Assembly: GCA_030428885.1 (NCBI GenBank)
Contig: JAUIEJ010000007.1
Coordinates: forward strand, 303,467-367,466
Direction of reading: 5' to 3'
DNA: 64,000 nucleotides
Origin: Gemmatimonadota bacterium
Lineage (GTDB): Bacteria; Gemmatimonadota; Gemmatimonadetes; Longimicrobiales; Gaopeijiaceae
Shown: one piece after another, positions 55,420-64,000 of the stretch
Position numbering within the stretch: the stretch's first letter is position 1
How the letters are laid out: the number at the start of each line of letters is the position of its first letter
Translations under genes and position numbers: made by a program
Notes under the pieces: generated by a model
Database searches by the model: none
Told to the model about the DNA's origin: nothing
What the model saw: only the letters and a program-made list of their open reading frames with translations

Positions 55420-56735
55420 GGGTCGGGGAGGGGTGTCACGGGCCGGGCCACCCCGGCCCGGGCCGCCACGGCCACCACCTCGGCGAAGACCTCGTCGTCG
55501 GCACCGGCCAGGGCCGGGTGGGCGAGATCCAGGGCCACGAGGTCGGCCGGAGCCCCGGGCGTCAGGCGCCCGGCACCGGTGCGCAGGGCGTCGCCGCCCA
55601 CCTCGGTGGCGCTCCGGAGCGCCCCCGGCGCCCACCGCACCACCGGGCCGTCGGCCTCCCCCAGCACGATCCGCCGGCGCTCCACGAGGCGCAGGTGGTA
55701 CTCGGGCAACCGCAACTCCTCCCACGGATCGATGAGGGTGTGGCTGTCCGACCCCAGGCAGACCGGAACGCCTGCCCCGGACAACCGGTCGCCGGGCAGC
55801 ACCCCGTCGCCCAGGTCCCGTTCGGTGGAGGGGCAGGCGCACACCCGGGCCCCGGCCTCGGCCAGGAGCCGCACTTCGCCGTCGGTGAGGTGGGTGGCGT
55901 GCACCGCGGTGAAACGCTCCGAGAGCACCCCCTGGTCGGCCAGGAACTCCACGGGGCGCCGGCCGTGAACCGCCACGCACGCGTCCACCTCCCGCACCTG
56001 CTCGGCCACGTGGGCGTGGAGGGGCACGTCCAGGGCCGCGGCGCCGTCGGCCAGGGGGCGCCACCACGACGCGGGCACCGCCCGCACCGAGTGGGGGGCC
56101 AGCCCAACGCTCACCCGGGGATCGCCCGCCCAGCGGTCGCGGAGATCGGACACGGCCCGGAGCACGTCGTCGACGCTGTCGCTCCGGAACCGCCGCTGAT
56201 CGTCGCCCAGGGGCGAGCCGTCCACGTCGGCGGTGGCGTAGGCCACGTACAGCAGGGTGATGCGCAGTCCTGCAGCCCGGGCCGCCTCGATGACGGCGTC
56301 GGACAGGGTCAGGGGGTCGTCGTAGGGCCGCCCGTCCCGGTCCCGGTGCACGTAGTGGAATTCGCCCACGCTGCCCCACCCCGCACTCCGCATCTCGGCG
56401 AAGCAGTCCCGGGAGATGGCGTGGAGCGTCTCGGGGTCGTAGGCCAGCACGGCCCGGTACATCTCCCGCCGCCACGACCAGAAATCGGCGTCGGGGCGAC
56501 CCGCCGGCCGCGTCTGGGTGCGCCCGCGGATGGCCCGCTGGAAGGCGTGGGAGTGGGCGTTCACCGGAGCCGCCAGGACAGCGGCGTCGGCCAGGTCGAC
56601 GCGCCGCCCGCCCGGGGCGTCCAGAGCCCCGAGAGGCCCCACGGCCGCGATGCGGTCGCCGGCGACCACGACTCCCCAGCCGCGACGAGCTTCCCGCCCG
56701 TCCCACAGCAGATCGGGAACGAAGAGCGTATTCAT
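55383..56735 (-). CDS. hutF: Formimidoylglutamate deiminase (HutF)
   Basis: 450 residues from the ATG at 56735. An amidohydrolase-superfamily enzyme that turns N-formimino-L-glutamate into N-formyl-L-glutamate and ammonia in the five-step histidine pathway. Zinc and substrate motifs are visible: NAHSHAFQRAIRG, GLAPHSVRAVP, PLHAHVAEQ, HATHLT and CLGSDSHT. Cytosolic. It is near, but not in one block with, hutH-hutU: an unrelated plus-strand gene and tesB lie between. HutI and HutG, needed for the rest of the pathway, are not in the window. Confidence 0.9.
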   Translation of the reverse strand: MNTLFVPDLLWDGREARRGWGVVVAGDRIAAVGPLGALDAPGGRRVDLADAAVLAAPVNAHSHAFQRAIRGRTQTRPAGRPDADFWSWRREMYRAVLAYDPETLHAISRDCFAEMRSAGWGSVGEFHYVHRDRDGRPYDDPLTLSDAVIEAARAAGLRITLLYVAYATADVDGSPLGDDQRRFRSDSVDDVLRAVSDLRDRWAGDPRVSVGLAPHSVRAVPASWWRPLADGAAALDVPLHAHVAEQVREVDACVAVHGRRPVEFLADQGVLSERFTAVHATHLTDGEVRLLAEAGARVCACPSTERDLGDGVLPGDRLSGAGVPVCLGSDSHTLIDPWEELRLPEYHLRLVERRRIVLGEADGPVVRWAPGALRSATEVGGDALRTGAGRLTPGAPADLVALDLAHPALAGADDEVFAEVVAVAARAGVARPVTPLPDPQTGDRSEATSA

Positions 56736-56797
56736 GCTGGAAGCTTGAGCGTCCCCGGAGCGCGGGGAAAGGGTGCCCCCCACCGAAACGGAGTCCC

Positions 56798-57244
56798 ATG
56801 TCGGCCACCATCGAACACATCGTGATCCGACGCCCCCGATCCCAGGTCTATGCCTACATGGACGACGTGGCGAAGGAGAAGGAGTGGCAGCCGTCGCTGG
56901 TGGAGGCCTCCCAGACCCCCGACGGACCCACCCGTCCCGGAACACGGAAGCACTACGTGTCGGAGTTTCTGGGACGCCGGATCGAAAACACCTACCAGGC
57001 CACCGCCGTGGATCCGGAACGTCGCGTCGTCTACGAAACCACCCGGGGCTCGACGCTGGACGGCACGTTGGAGATCACCTGGGACGACCACGACGCCGAC
57101 GCTACCCGGGTGACCCTCACCATGGACGGTCGCCCCACGGGGGTGCTTCGTTTCGTGCCCCGGGCCATGCTCGACGACGCCTGGCGCCGTCAGCTCCGCG
57201 CCACCCTGGACCGGCTGAAGGAACGACTGGAAGTCGGGGCCTGA
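56798..57244 (+). CDS. SRPBCC (START-like) superfamily protein
   Basis: 148 residues. The start MSATIEHIVIRRPRSQVYAYMDDVAKEKEWQPSLVEA is the typical first strand and helices of the START-like/polyketide-cyclase fold; RVVYETTRGSTLDGTLEITWDD and the long C-terminal helix DDAWRRQLRATLDRLKERL complete it. Members hold hydrophobic ligands in a cavity; there is no catalytic signature. Cytosolic. It is transcribed alone, divergent from hutF and convergent with tesB (6-bp gap). Confidence 0.8.
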   Translation: MSATIEHIVIRRPRSQVYAYMDDVAKEKEWQPSLVEASQTPDGPTRPGTRKHYVSEFLGRRIENTYQATAVDPERRVVYETTRGSTLDGTLEITWDDHDADATRVTLTMDGRPTGVLRFVPRAMLDDAWRRQLRATLDRLKERLEVGA

Positions 57245-57250
57245 CTCCGG

Positions 57251-58117
57251 CTACCGGTCGTCCCGGACCCGCACCAGTCCTTCCTGGGCCACCGACGCCA
57301 CCAGTTCCCCCTCCCGGGTGAAGTAGGTGCCTCGGGCGAACCCCCGTCCCCCGCTCGACACCGGCGCGTCCACGACGTAGAGCAGCCACTCGTCGACCCG
57401 GAAGGGGCGGTGGAACCAGATGGAGTGGTCGAGGCTGGCCACCATCATGTCGGGGCTCCGAACCGTGCGGCCGTGGGGGCGCAGGGCCGTGACGATGAGC
57501 CCGTAGTCGGAGGCGTAGGCCAGCACGGCCTGGTGGTGGAGGGGGTCGTCGTCCAGGGGACCCGTGGTCTTCACCCAGATGGCCCGACGCGCCTCCCGCA
57601 CCGAGGTGTCGAAGGGGTCTTCGTCGCCCACGGGACGGAAGTCCAGGGGACGGTCCTGGGTGAGGATCGGACGGAGCCGCTCGGGAATCTCGTCGGCCCG
57701 TGCCCGGATCACGTCGAGCTCGGGGCGCACCTCCTCGGGAGGCGGCACGTCGGGCATCTCGAGCTGGTGCGACAGGCCCTCCTCGTGGCGGTGGAACGAC
57801 GCCGCGAGGTTGAAGATGGCCCGACCGTGCTGGATCGCGGTGACCCTCCGGGTGGTGAACGACCCCCCGTCCCGCAGCCGGTCGACGAAATAGACCACGG
57901 GCACCGACAGGTCGCCGGCCAGGATGAAGTACCCGTGCATGGAGTGGACGGGGCGATCCTCGTCCACCGTGCGCTGGGCCGCCACCAGGGCCTGGGCCAG
58001 CACCTGGCCCCCGTAGATGCGCCGGGTGCCGATGTCCCGGTTCTGCCCCCGATAGATGTTGTGCTCCAGGGGCTCGAGATCGAGGAGGGCGATGAGGTCT
58101 GCGGCGGAGAAGGACAT
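57251..58117 (-). CDS. tesB: Acyl-CoA thioesterase II (TesB)
   Basis: 288 residues, the full length of TesB double-hotdog thioesterases, which hydrolyse medium- and long-chain acyl-CoA. Motifs: RRIYGGQVLAQALVAA, HSMHGYFILAGD, FTTRRVTAIQHGRAIF, and the catalytic region ASLDHSIWFHRPFR, SSGGRGFARGTYF and ASVAQEGLVR, carrying the Asp, Ser/Thr and Gln expected of the active site. Cytosolic. The start lies 9 bp after the hutU stop on the same strand, so it is carried in the hut operon although histidine breakdown does not use it. Confidence 0.92.
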   Translation of the reverse strand: MSFSAADLIALLDLEPLEHNIYRGQNRDIGTRRIYGGQVLAQALVAAQRTVDEDRPVHSMHGYFILAGDLSVPVVYFVDRLRDGGSFTTRRVTAIQHGRAIFNLAASFHRHEEGLSHQLEMPDVPPPEEVRPELDVIRARADEIPERLRPILTQDRPLDFRPVGDEDPFDTSVREARRAIWVKTTGPLDDDPLHHQAVLAYASDYGLIVTALRPHGRTVRSPDMMVASLDHSIWFHRPFRVDEWLLYVVDAPVSSGGRGFARGTYFTREGELVASVAQEGLVRVRDDR

Positions 58118-58126
58118 GAGCCCCGT

Positions 58127-59797
58127 CTACTCTCTCATGGGCAAACGGATCCCTTCCCCCTCGGCGGTTTCGGTCGCGATCTCGTATCCGGCGTCGGCGT
58201 GCCGCGCCACGCCGATGCCCGGATCGTTGGTGAGCACCCGCTCCAGCCTGGCCGCCGCCTCGGCGGTGCCGTCGGCCACGATGACCTGCCCGGCGTGGAG
58301 GGAGTTGCCGATGCCCACCCCACCCCCGTGATGGAAGCTCACCCACGTGGCTCCCGACGCGCAGTTCAGGAGCGCGTTGAGAATCGGCCAGTCCGCCACG
58401 GCGTCGGTCCCGTCTTTCATGGCCTCGGTCTCCCGGAAGGGCGACGCCACCGACCCGGTGTCGAGATGGTCGCGACCGATGACCACCGGAGCCGAAATCT
58501 CGCCCCGGGCCACGAGCTCGTTGAGGGCCAGGCCGAACCGGGCCCGGGCCCCCTGCCCCAGCCAGCAGATGCGCGACGGCAGTCCCTGGAAGGTGACCTT
58601 CTCCCGAGCCATGCGGATCCACCGCCCCAGATGTTCGTCGTCGGGAAACAGCTCCAGAACCAGGTCGTCGGTGCGGGCCAGATCGGCCTCTTCGCCCGAC
58701 AGCACCGCCCAGCGGAACGGCCCCTTCCCCTCGCAGAAGAGCGGGCGGATGTAGGCCGGCACGAAGCCGGGAAAGGCGAAGGCCTCGGCATACCCGGCGT
58801 CCCGGGCGTGCCCCCGCAAATTGTTGCCGTAGTCGAACACGACGCTGCCCATGCCCTGAAACGCCACCATGGCCTCGCAATGGGCCGCCATGGACGCCAT
58901 GGAGCGACGCTGGTACTCGTCCGGATCGGACTCCCGGAGCGCGTCGGCCTCGGCCAGGGTCAGCCCCGCCGGCACGTACCCGTTGAGGGGATCGTGGGCC
59001 GAGGTCTGATCGGTGACCACGTCGGGCACGACCCCGCGGCGCACCAGTTCGGGCAACACCTCGGCGCAGTTGCCCACCAGCCCCACCGACAACGCCTCTC
59101 CCGCCTGGGCCGCCCCCGTCACCCACGACAGGGCTTCGTCCAGATCGCGGGTGAGGCGGTGGCAGTAGTCGGTCTCCACCCGACGGGCGATGCGGGCCTC
59201 GTCGACTTCGACGGTCAGGCAGGCGGCGCCGTTCATGGTGGCCGCCAGGGGCTGGGCGCCGCCCATGCCCCCGAGCCCTCCCGTGAGGATCCACCGCCCC
59301 GCCAGCGATTCGCCGAAGTGCTGCCGGGCGACGGCGCCGAAGGTCTCGTAGGTGCCCTGGAGAATGCCCTGGGTGCCGATGTAGATCCACGACCCGGCGG
59401 TCATCTGCCCGTACATCATGAGCCCCGCCCGCTCCAGCTCCCGGAAGTGCTCCCAGGTGGCCCAACGCCCCACCAGGTTGCTGTTGGCGATGAGCACCCG
59501 GGGGGCGTCGCGGTGGGTCCGGAACACCCCCACGGGCTTGCCGGACTGCACGAGCATGGTCTCGTCGTCGCCCAGGGTCTCCAGGGTGCGCACCATGGCG
59601 TCGAACGCCGCCCAGCTCCGCGCCGCCCGCCCCGTGCCGCCGTACACCACCAGGTCGTCGGGACGCTCCGCCACCTCGGGATCGAGGTTGTTCATGAGCA
59701 TCCTCAGGGCGGCTTCCTGCAGCCATCCGCGACAGCGGAGCTCGGTGCCCCGGGGGGCGCGAACGGTTCGCGGAGCGGCGGAGTCGGTGGGGGTCAT
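58127..59797 (-). CDS. hutU: Urocanate hydratase (HutU)
   Basis: 556 residues, the normal length. It hydrates urocanate to imidazolonepropionate using tightly bound NAD+ as an electrophile. Family motifs: [63 protein letters not shown] (NAD site), [13 protein letters not shown] and [20 protein letters not shown] with the active-site cysteine, then [16 protein letters not shown]. Cytosolic homodimer. It starts 13 bp after the hutH stop and is second among the hut enzymes of the operon. Confidence 0.97.
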   Translation of the reverse strand: MTPTDSAAPRTVRAPRGTELRCRGWLQEAALRMLMNNLDPEVAERPDDLVVYGGTGRAARSWAAFDAMVRTLETLGDDETMLVQSGKPVGVFRTHRDAPRVLIANSNLVGRWATWEHFRELERAGLMMYGQMTAGSWIYIGTQGILQGTYETFGAVARQHFGESLAGRWILTGGLGGMGGAQPLAATMNGAACLTVEVDEARIARRVETDYCHRLTRDLDEALSWVTGAAQAGEALSVGLVGNCAEVLPELVRRGVVPDVVTDQTSAHDPLNGYVPAGLTLAEADALRESDPDEYQRRSMASMAAHCEAMVAFQGMGSVVFDYGNNLRGHARDAGYAEAFAFPGFVPAYIRPLFCEGKGPFRWAVLSGEEADLARTDDLVLELFPDDEHLGRWIRMAREKVTFQGLPSRICWLGQGARARFGLALNELVARGEISAPVVIGRDHLDTGSVASPFRETEAMKDGTDAVADWPILNALLNCASGATWVSFHHGGGVGIGNSLHAGQVIVADGTAEAAARLERVLTNDPGIGVARHADAGYEIATETAEGEGIRLPMRE

Positions 59798-59810
59798 GGT
59801 CGGTGCCTCG

Positions 59811-61387
<1,577 letters not shown>

Positions 61388-61391
<4 letters not shown>

Positions 61392-61651
61392 GGAAGGGTC
61401 TCCATGGCGGCCCGGATGTCGGCCACCGCCGCCGAGCGGGCCTCGGGGGTGTCGAGCTCCAGGAGCAGGGCCTCGACGTATTCCTCGAACAGCACGTGCT
61501 GGAGGCGATTCAGCGACGAGCGCACGGCGCTGATCTGGGTCAGGATCTCCAGGATCGGACGATCCTCTTCGAACAACCGCTTCACCGCCCGGACGTGGCC
61601 CTCGATGATGGCCGCGCGGTGGATGAGCTGGTCCTTGCTGCCGCCGGACAT
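61388..61651 (-). CDS. CsoR/RcnR-fold transcriptional regulator lacking the metal ligands
   Basis: 87 residues, all-helical, with the CsoR/RcnR/FrmR family pattern HRAAIIEGHVRAVKRLFEEDRPILEILTQISAVRSSLNRL. In metal-sensing members the position after the Arg-Asp/Arg-Tyr pair is Cys and later positions are His and Cys; here they read Ile, Tyr and Leu, and the protein has no cysteine at all. It therefore cannot sense copper, nickel or formaldehyde in the usual way. It leads an operon with hutH, hutU and tesB. A GC-rich palindrome next to its promoter is a candidate operator. It may respond to a histidine-pathway metabolite. Confidence 0.85.
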
Positions 61652-61689
61652 GGGGGACTCCGGGTTGGACGGACGGGGTCGACGCCCCG

Positions 61690-61719
61690 ATCATGTCCAC
61701 CCCCCGGCCCCGGGGTCAA
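61690..61719 (-). promoter_or_regulatory. Predicted sigma-70-type promoter of hut operon
   Basis: On the minus strand, TTGACC (61719-61714) is followed after 18 nt by CATGAT (61695-61690), 5/6 and 4/6 matches to the -35 and -10 consensus. Transcription would start near 61683, leaving a leader of about 30 nt before the regulator ATG. Confidence 0.55.
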
Positions 61720-61740
61720 GGGTCCCCCCCGGGGGGACCC
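61720..61740. promoter_or_regulatory. GC palindrome next to hut promoter
   Basis: GGGTCCCCCC-C-GGGGGGACCC is a perfect dyad touching the -35 box of the hut promoter. CsoR-family repressors bind dyads built on G/C tracts flanked by TAC or similar, so this could be the operator. It also lies 12 bp after the amidase stop and could instead form the terminator hairpin of that gene; both roles are possible. Confidence 0.55.
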
Positions 61741-61752
61741 CCCGGAGGACGG

Positions 61753-63483
61753 CTATTGGCCGAAGGCGTCCACTTCCCAGACGTCGACGCGCCCTCGGGC
61801 TCCCGGGGCCGGCGCGGCGTCGACCACCGGGTCCTCGGGGCGCCGCCGGTGCCAGTCGGTGACGTCCTGGTACGCCGCCACCAGCGACAGGAGGCGGTCC
61901 TCGGCCCACGGAAGTCCCCCGAACACCGCGCCCAGGGGCGTGGGCCCATCGCCCTCCCGGAGTCCCACGGGGAACGCGATGAGGGGCAGCCCCACGATGT
62001 CGAAGGGCACGGGCGAGGTCTGGACCACCACGTCACAGTCGGCGAAGAGATCGTCGAGGATGCGCCGGAGCAGCAGGAGCTTGGCCCGCTGCCCCCGGAG
62101 GTAGGCCGTGCCCGGCAGGAGCAGGCCGTTGATCCAGGGCGAGAGGGAGACGCCGAACTTCCGCACGTCGTCGCGCAGCACCTCGAGAAACGGCTCGGAG
62201 CGCTCGGGCAGCCGGACGTTGTTGAAGTTGCCCGACGTCAGGGTGTCCCAGTCCTCGGGGAGTTCCACCTCCACCACCTGGGCGCCCAGGTCGCGGAAGG
62301 TGTCGAGCATGGCGCGCCGCACCGCCACGGCGTCGGCCTGCCGGGCCATGCCCGCGCGCTGCCGCTCCCAGCGAGCCCGATCCTCGTCGGAGGCGTCGTC
62401 GGGGAGCATGGCGATATCGGCGGGCGGGGCGTCGAGATATCCCGGCAGCACGCCGATGCGCGTGGGCCACCGCAATCCGGTGCGCCCCCCGCGCTGGACC
62501 GGCGTGGCCGACATGACCAGGTCGGGCAGACGAGGTTGATCCAGGGTGCGGGGGTCGGCGGGGTCGGGGCCCGCCATGGCCGACAGCATGATGGCCGCGT
62601 CCATGGCGTCCCGGGCCAGGGGACCGGGGTGATCCCGGGTGTAGGTCAGGGGAATGATGCCCCGTAGCGAGACCCGGCCCATGGTGGGCTTGAGCCCGGT
62701 GAGTCCCTGGGCCTCCGACGGGTTGGTGATGCTGCCGCCGGTCTGGGTGCCGGTGCTGGAGAGGGCCATGCGGGCCGCCACCGCCGTGGCCGACCCGGAC
62801 GACGACCCGCCGGGACTCACCGACGCGTCACCGGGCGCCCAGGCGTTCATGGTGGTGGCCCGGCCGTCGGGCGTGGTGGCCCGGCTGGTGGCCAGGGGCC
62901 CCATCTGGGTCTTGCCCAGGAGAATGGCCCCCCGGGCCTTGAGACGCGCCCACGCCTCGGCGTCGTAGTCCGGCACGAAGTCGGCGAAGATGTGGCTGTT
63001 GGCCGTGGTGGGGACCCCGGCGGTGAAGTAGTTGTCCTTGATGGCCAGGGGGACTCCGTGGAGGGCGCCCCGCACGGGGCCGGCATCGGCCTCCCGGGCC
63101 GCCCGCCGGGCCTCGTCGGCCACCACGGTGTTGAAGGCCATGAGGGCCTCGTCGAAGCGGGCGATGCGGGTCAGGCAGGCGTCCACCAGCTCGACCGAGG
63201 AGAGCTCGCGACGCCGGATCGCCGAGGCCGCCTCCGCCAGGGTGAAGAATGCCGGGTCGGCCTCCTGGGGGAGCGGGAGGTCGGGGAGCGCCCCACTGGA
63301 CTCGAGGGGCGCCGAGGCCCCGGACACCGGAGCCGGGGCCACCAGCGTCGACCCCAGCGCCCCCGACGAGGCCGCCGCCCCCAGGGCCGCGGCGCGCCGC
63401 AGGAACGCCCGCCGGTCCACCTGGCGGTCCGCGGGGGGGGCCGTCTCGTTTCGGGCCGCCGGGGGCGTCGCGGAACGACTCAT
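61753..63483 (-). CDS. Tat-exported amidase-signature hydrolase
   Basis: 576 residues from the ATG at 63483. A twin-arginine leader (DRRAFLRRAAALGAAASSG) predicts folded export. The amidase-signature core shows the Lys-Ser-Ser triad: IKDNY (Lys), PGGSSSGSATAVAARMA (cis-Ser region) and STGTQTGGSITNPS (nucleophile region). Such enzymes hydrolyse amides in the periplasm, from small amides to peptidoglycan-type bonds. Substrate unknown. It starts within the stop of a small upstream gene (ATGA overlap), which may encode a partner subunit. Confidence 0.9.
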   Translation of the reverse strand: MSRSATPPAARNETAPPADRQVDRRAFLRRAAALGAAASSGALGSTLVAPAPVSGASAPLESSGALPDLPLPQEADPAFFTLAEAASAIRRRELSSVELVDACLTRIARFDEALMAFNTVVADEARRAAREADAGPVRGALHGVPLAIKDNYFTAGVPTTANSHIFADFVPDYDAEAWARLKARGAILLGKTQMGPLATSRATTPDGRATTMNAWAPGDASVSPGGSSSGSATAVAARMALSSTGTQTGGSITNPSEAQGLTGLKPTMGRVSLRGIIPLTYTRDHPGPLARDAMDAAIMLSAMAGPDPADPRTLDQPRLPDLVMSATPVQRGGRTGLRWPTRIGVLPGYLDAPPADIAMLPDDASDEDRARWERQRAGMARQADAVAVRRAMLDTFRDLGAQVVEVELPEDWDTLTSGNFNNVRLPERSEPFLEVLRDDVRKFGVSLSPWINGLLLPGTAYLRGQRAKLLLLRRILDDLFADCDVVVQTSPVPFDIVGLPLIAFPVGLREGDGPTPLGAVFGGLPWAEDRLLSLVAAYQDVTDWHRRRPEDPVVDAAPAPGARGRVDVWEVDAFGQ

Positions 63484-63770
63484 GACCCGCCCTCCAGCCG
63501 CGGCGCGAGGGCCGCGGGGTACATGGACGGCGGCACCTCCTGGGGGTCCATGGCGAAATCGGCGATGGCCCCGGGCGTGGACCGCAGGAACCGGCGCGCC
63601 GACGCCAGGATCCGCCGGCGGTCTGCGGGAGCGTCGGCGTCGTCTTCGGGAAGCACCGACAGGTCCACGCCGAGCAATTCCAGGCGCGCCAGGATCGCCC
63701 GGTCGAGTTCGGCGTCGGTGACGTCGCGGGGCGGACGGAGGCGGGTGCGAGCCAGGGGGGATCGGTCCAT
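63480..63770 (-). CDS. Small hypothetical protein coupled to amidase
   Basis: 96 residues from the ATG at 63770, with GAGG 5 nt upstream. It is helical (VTDAELDRAILARLELLGVDLSVL, DRRRILASARRFLRSTPGAIADFAM) and ends PPSMYPAALAPRLEGGS. No signal peptide, no cysteine, no family I recognise. The 4-bp overlap with the amidase suggests a small partner or maturation factor, as small helical proteins accompany some amidases (AtzG-type), but the similarity is only in size and position. Confidence 0.65.
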   Translation of the reverse strand: MDRSPLARTRLRPPRDVTDAELDRAILARLELLGVDLSVLPEDDADAPADRRRILASARRFLRSTPGAIADFAMDPQEVPPSMYPAALAPRLEGGS

Positions 63771-63804
63771 GGGGGCCTCGGAGGGGGGAGGGGTCGGCCC
63801 GCCC

Positions 63805-63834
63805 GAAATAGCCTGACCGCCGCCCCCGGGGCAA
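63805..63834 (-). promoter_or_regulatory. Possible promoter of amidase operon
   Basis: On the minus strand, TTGCCC (63834-63829) and TATTTC (63810-63805) are separated by 18 nt, with the start codon 35 bp further on. The match is weak in the -10 box. Confidence 0.3.
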
Positions 63835-63941
63835 CCGGTCCGGCCCTTGCAGGGACCCCGACGGCGCCCCATGCATCGAAGCTCCGGATCCCGCGGCGTG
63901 CCCGTCCGGAGTCTCGCCGTCCGTCCCCCGACCCCCGAGCC

Positions 63942-64000
63942 ATGTCCGAGTCCCTTCTCCAGGACCCGATGTCGGTGGCGGGCCTCCTGGCCGGCACCGT
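63942..64000 (+). CDS. Start of a gene running off the window
   Basis: ATG at 63942, followed by an open frame to the window end: MSESLLQDPMSVAGLLAGTV. The hydrophobic stretch beginning near residue 12 suggests a membrane protein, but 19-20 residues do not allow a family call. It is divergent from the amidase operon across a 171-bp gap. Confidence 0.5.
   Translation, partial: MSESLLQDPMSVAGLLAGT

Noticed and set aside
54223..56825. Two ~860-residue open frames covering the glycosyltransferase and hutF region
   Set aside because: Both are low-complexity Arg/Gly/Pro frames antisense or out of frame to real genes.

Overview
This is a 64-kb stretch of very GC-rich, gene-dense chromosomal DNA from a Gram-negative bacterium. 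Outer-membrane TonB-dependent receptors, lipoprotein signals, TPR proteins, a reaction-centre-type dihaem cytochrome, LVIVD-repeat and FG-GAP surface proteins and a PadR/duplicated-permease pair together fit Gemmatimonadota (or a close relative). That assignment is inferred from family content, because there is no rRNA or other marker gene. I saw no rRNA, tRNA, insertion sequence, integrase, phage gene or CRISPR array. Many neighbouring genes overlap by 4 bp (ATGA/GTGA) and appear translationally coupled.

Layout. 0-7 kb: end of a DUF427 gene coupled to an FeS-type photolyase, small envelope proteins, sfsA, a 0.5-kb repeat-rich gap, an ArsO-like flavin monooxygenase and a dihaem cytochrome. 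7-12 kb: a two-component system (membrane/GAF histidine kinase plus NarL-type regulator) and a TonB receptor. 12-18 kb: four genes on the minus strand, each overlapping the next by 4 bp: a beta-propeller with an Asp/His/Met-rich insert, an FG-GAP lipoprotein, an RsmC-like methyltransferase and a haem/copper-monooxygenase-like/TPR lipoprotein. 18-25.6 kb: a large LVIVD surface protein, a DUF2007 protein, two secreted proteins, a PadR regulator and an ADOP-type permease interrupted by an apparent one-base deletion. 25.7-29.3 kb: cysQ-cysD-cysNC, which makes PAPS and recycles PAP.

29.3-55.4 kb is mainly a cell-surface polysaccharide region: GDP-mannose and UDP-ManNAc precursor enzymes, four glycosyltransferases, an O-antigen-ligase/polymerase-like membrane protein coupled to a transglutaminase-like membrane protein, and two large Ig/FnIII surface lipoproteins. 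The two lipoproteins share a nearly identical C-terminal domain and sit as inverted copies on either side of the ligase pair. A penicillin-acylase-type lipoprotein, a saccharopine-dehydrogenase-like protein, a SusC-like receptor coupled to a small lipoprotein and a VanZ protein are interspersed. Placing the PAPS genes next to this region, without a visible PAPS reductase, suggests sulfation of a glycan, but no sulfotransferase is in the window.

55.4-61.7 kb holds histidine degradation: hutF, then hutH-hutU-tesB led by an unusual CsoR-family regulator with no cysteine. That operon has a recognisable promoter next to a perfect GC palindrome. 61.7-64 kb: a Tat-exported amidase with a small coupled upstream gene, and the first codons of a gene that runs off the window.

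The best candidates for something undescribed are (i) the inverted Ig/lectin-like protein pair around the ligase/transglutaminase pair, (ii) the four-gene coupled metal/haem operon at 12-18 kb, and (iii) the ligand-less CsoR-type regulator of hut genes. All functional links are inferred from context only.
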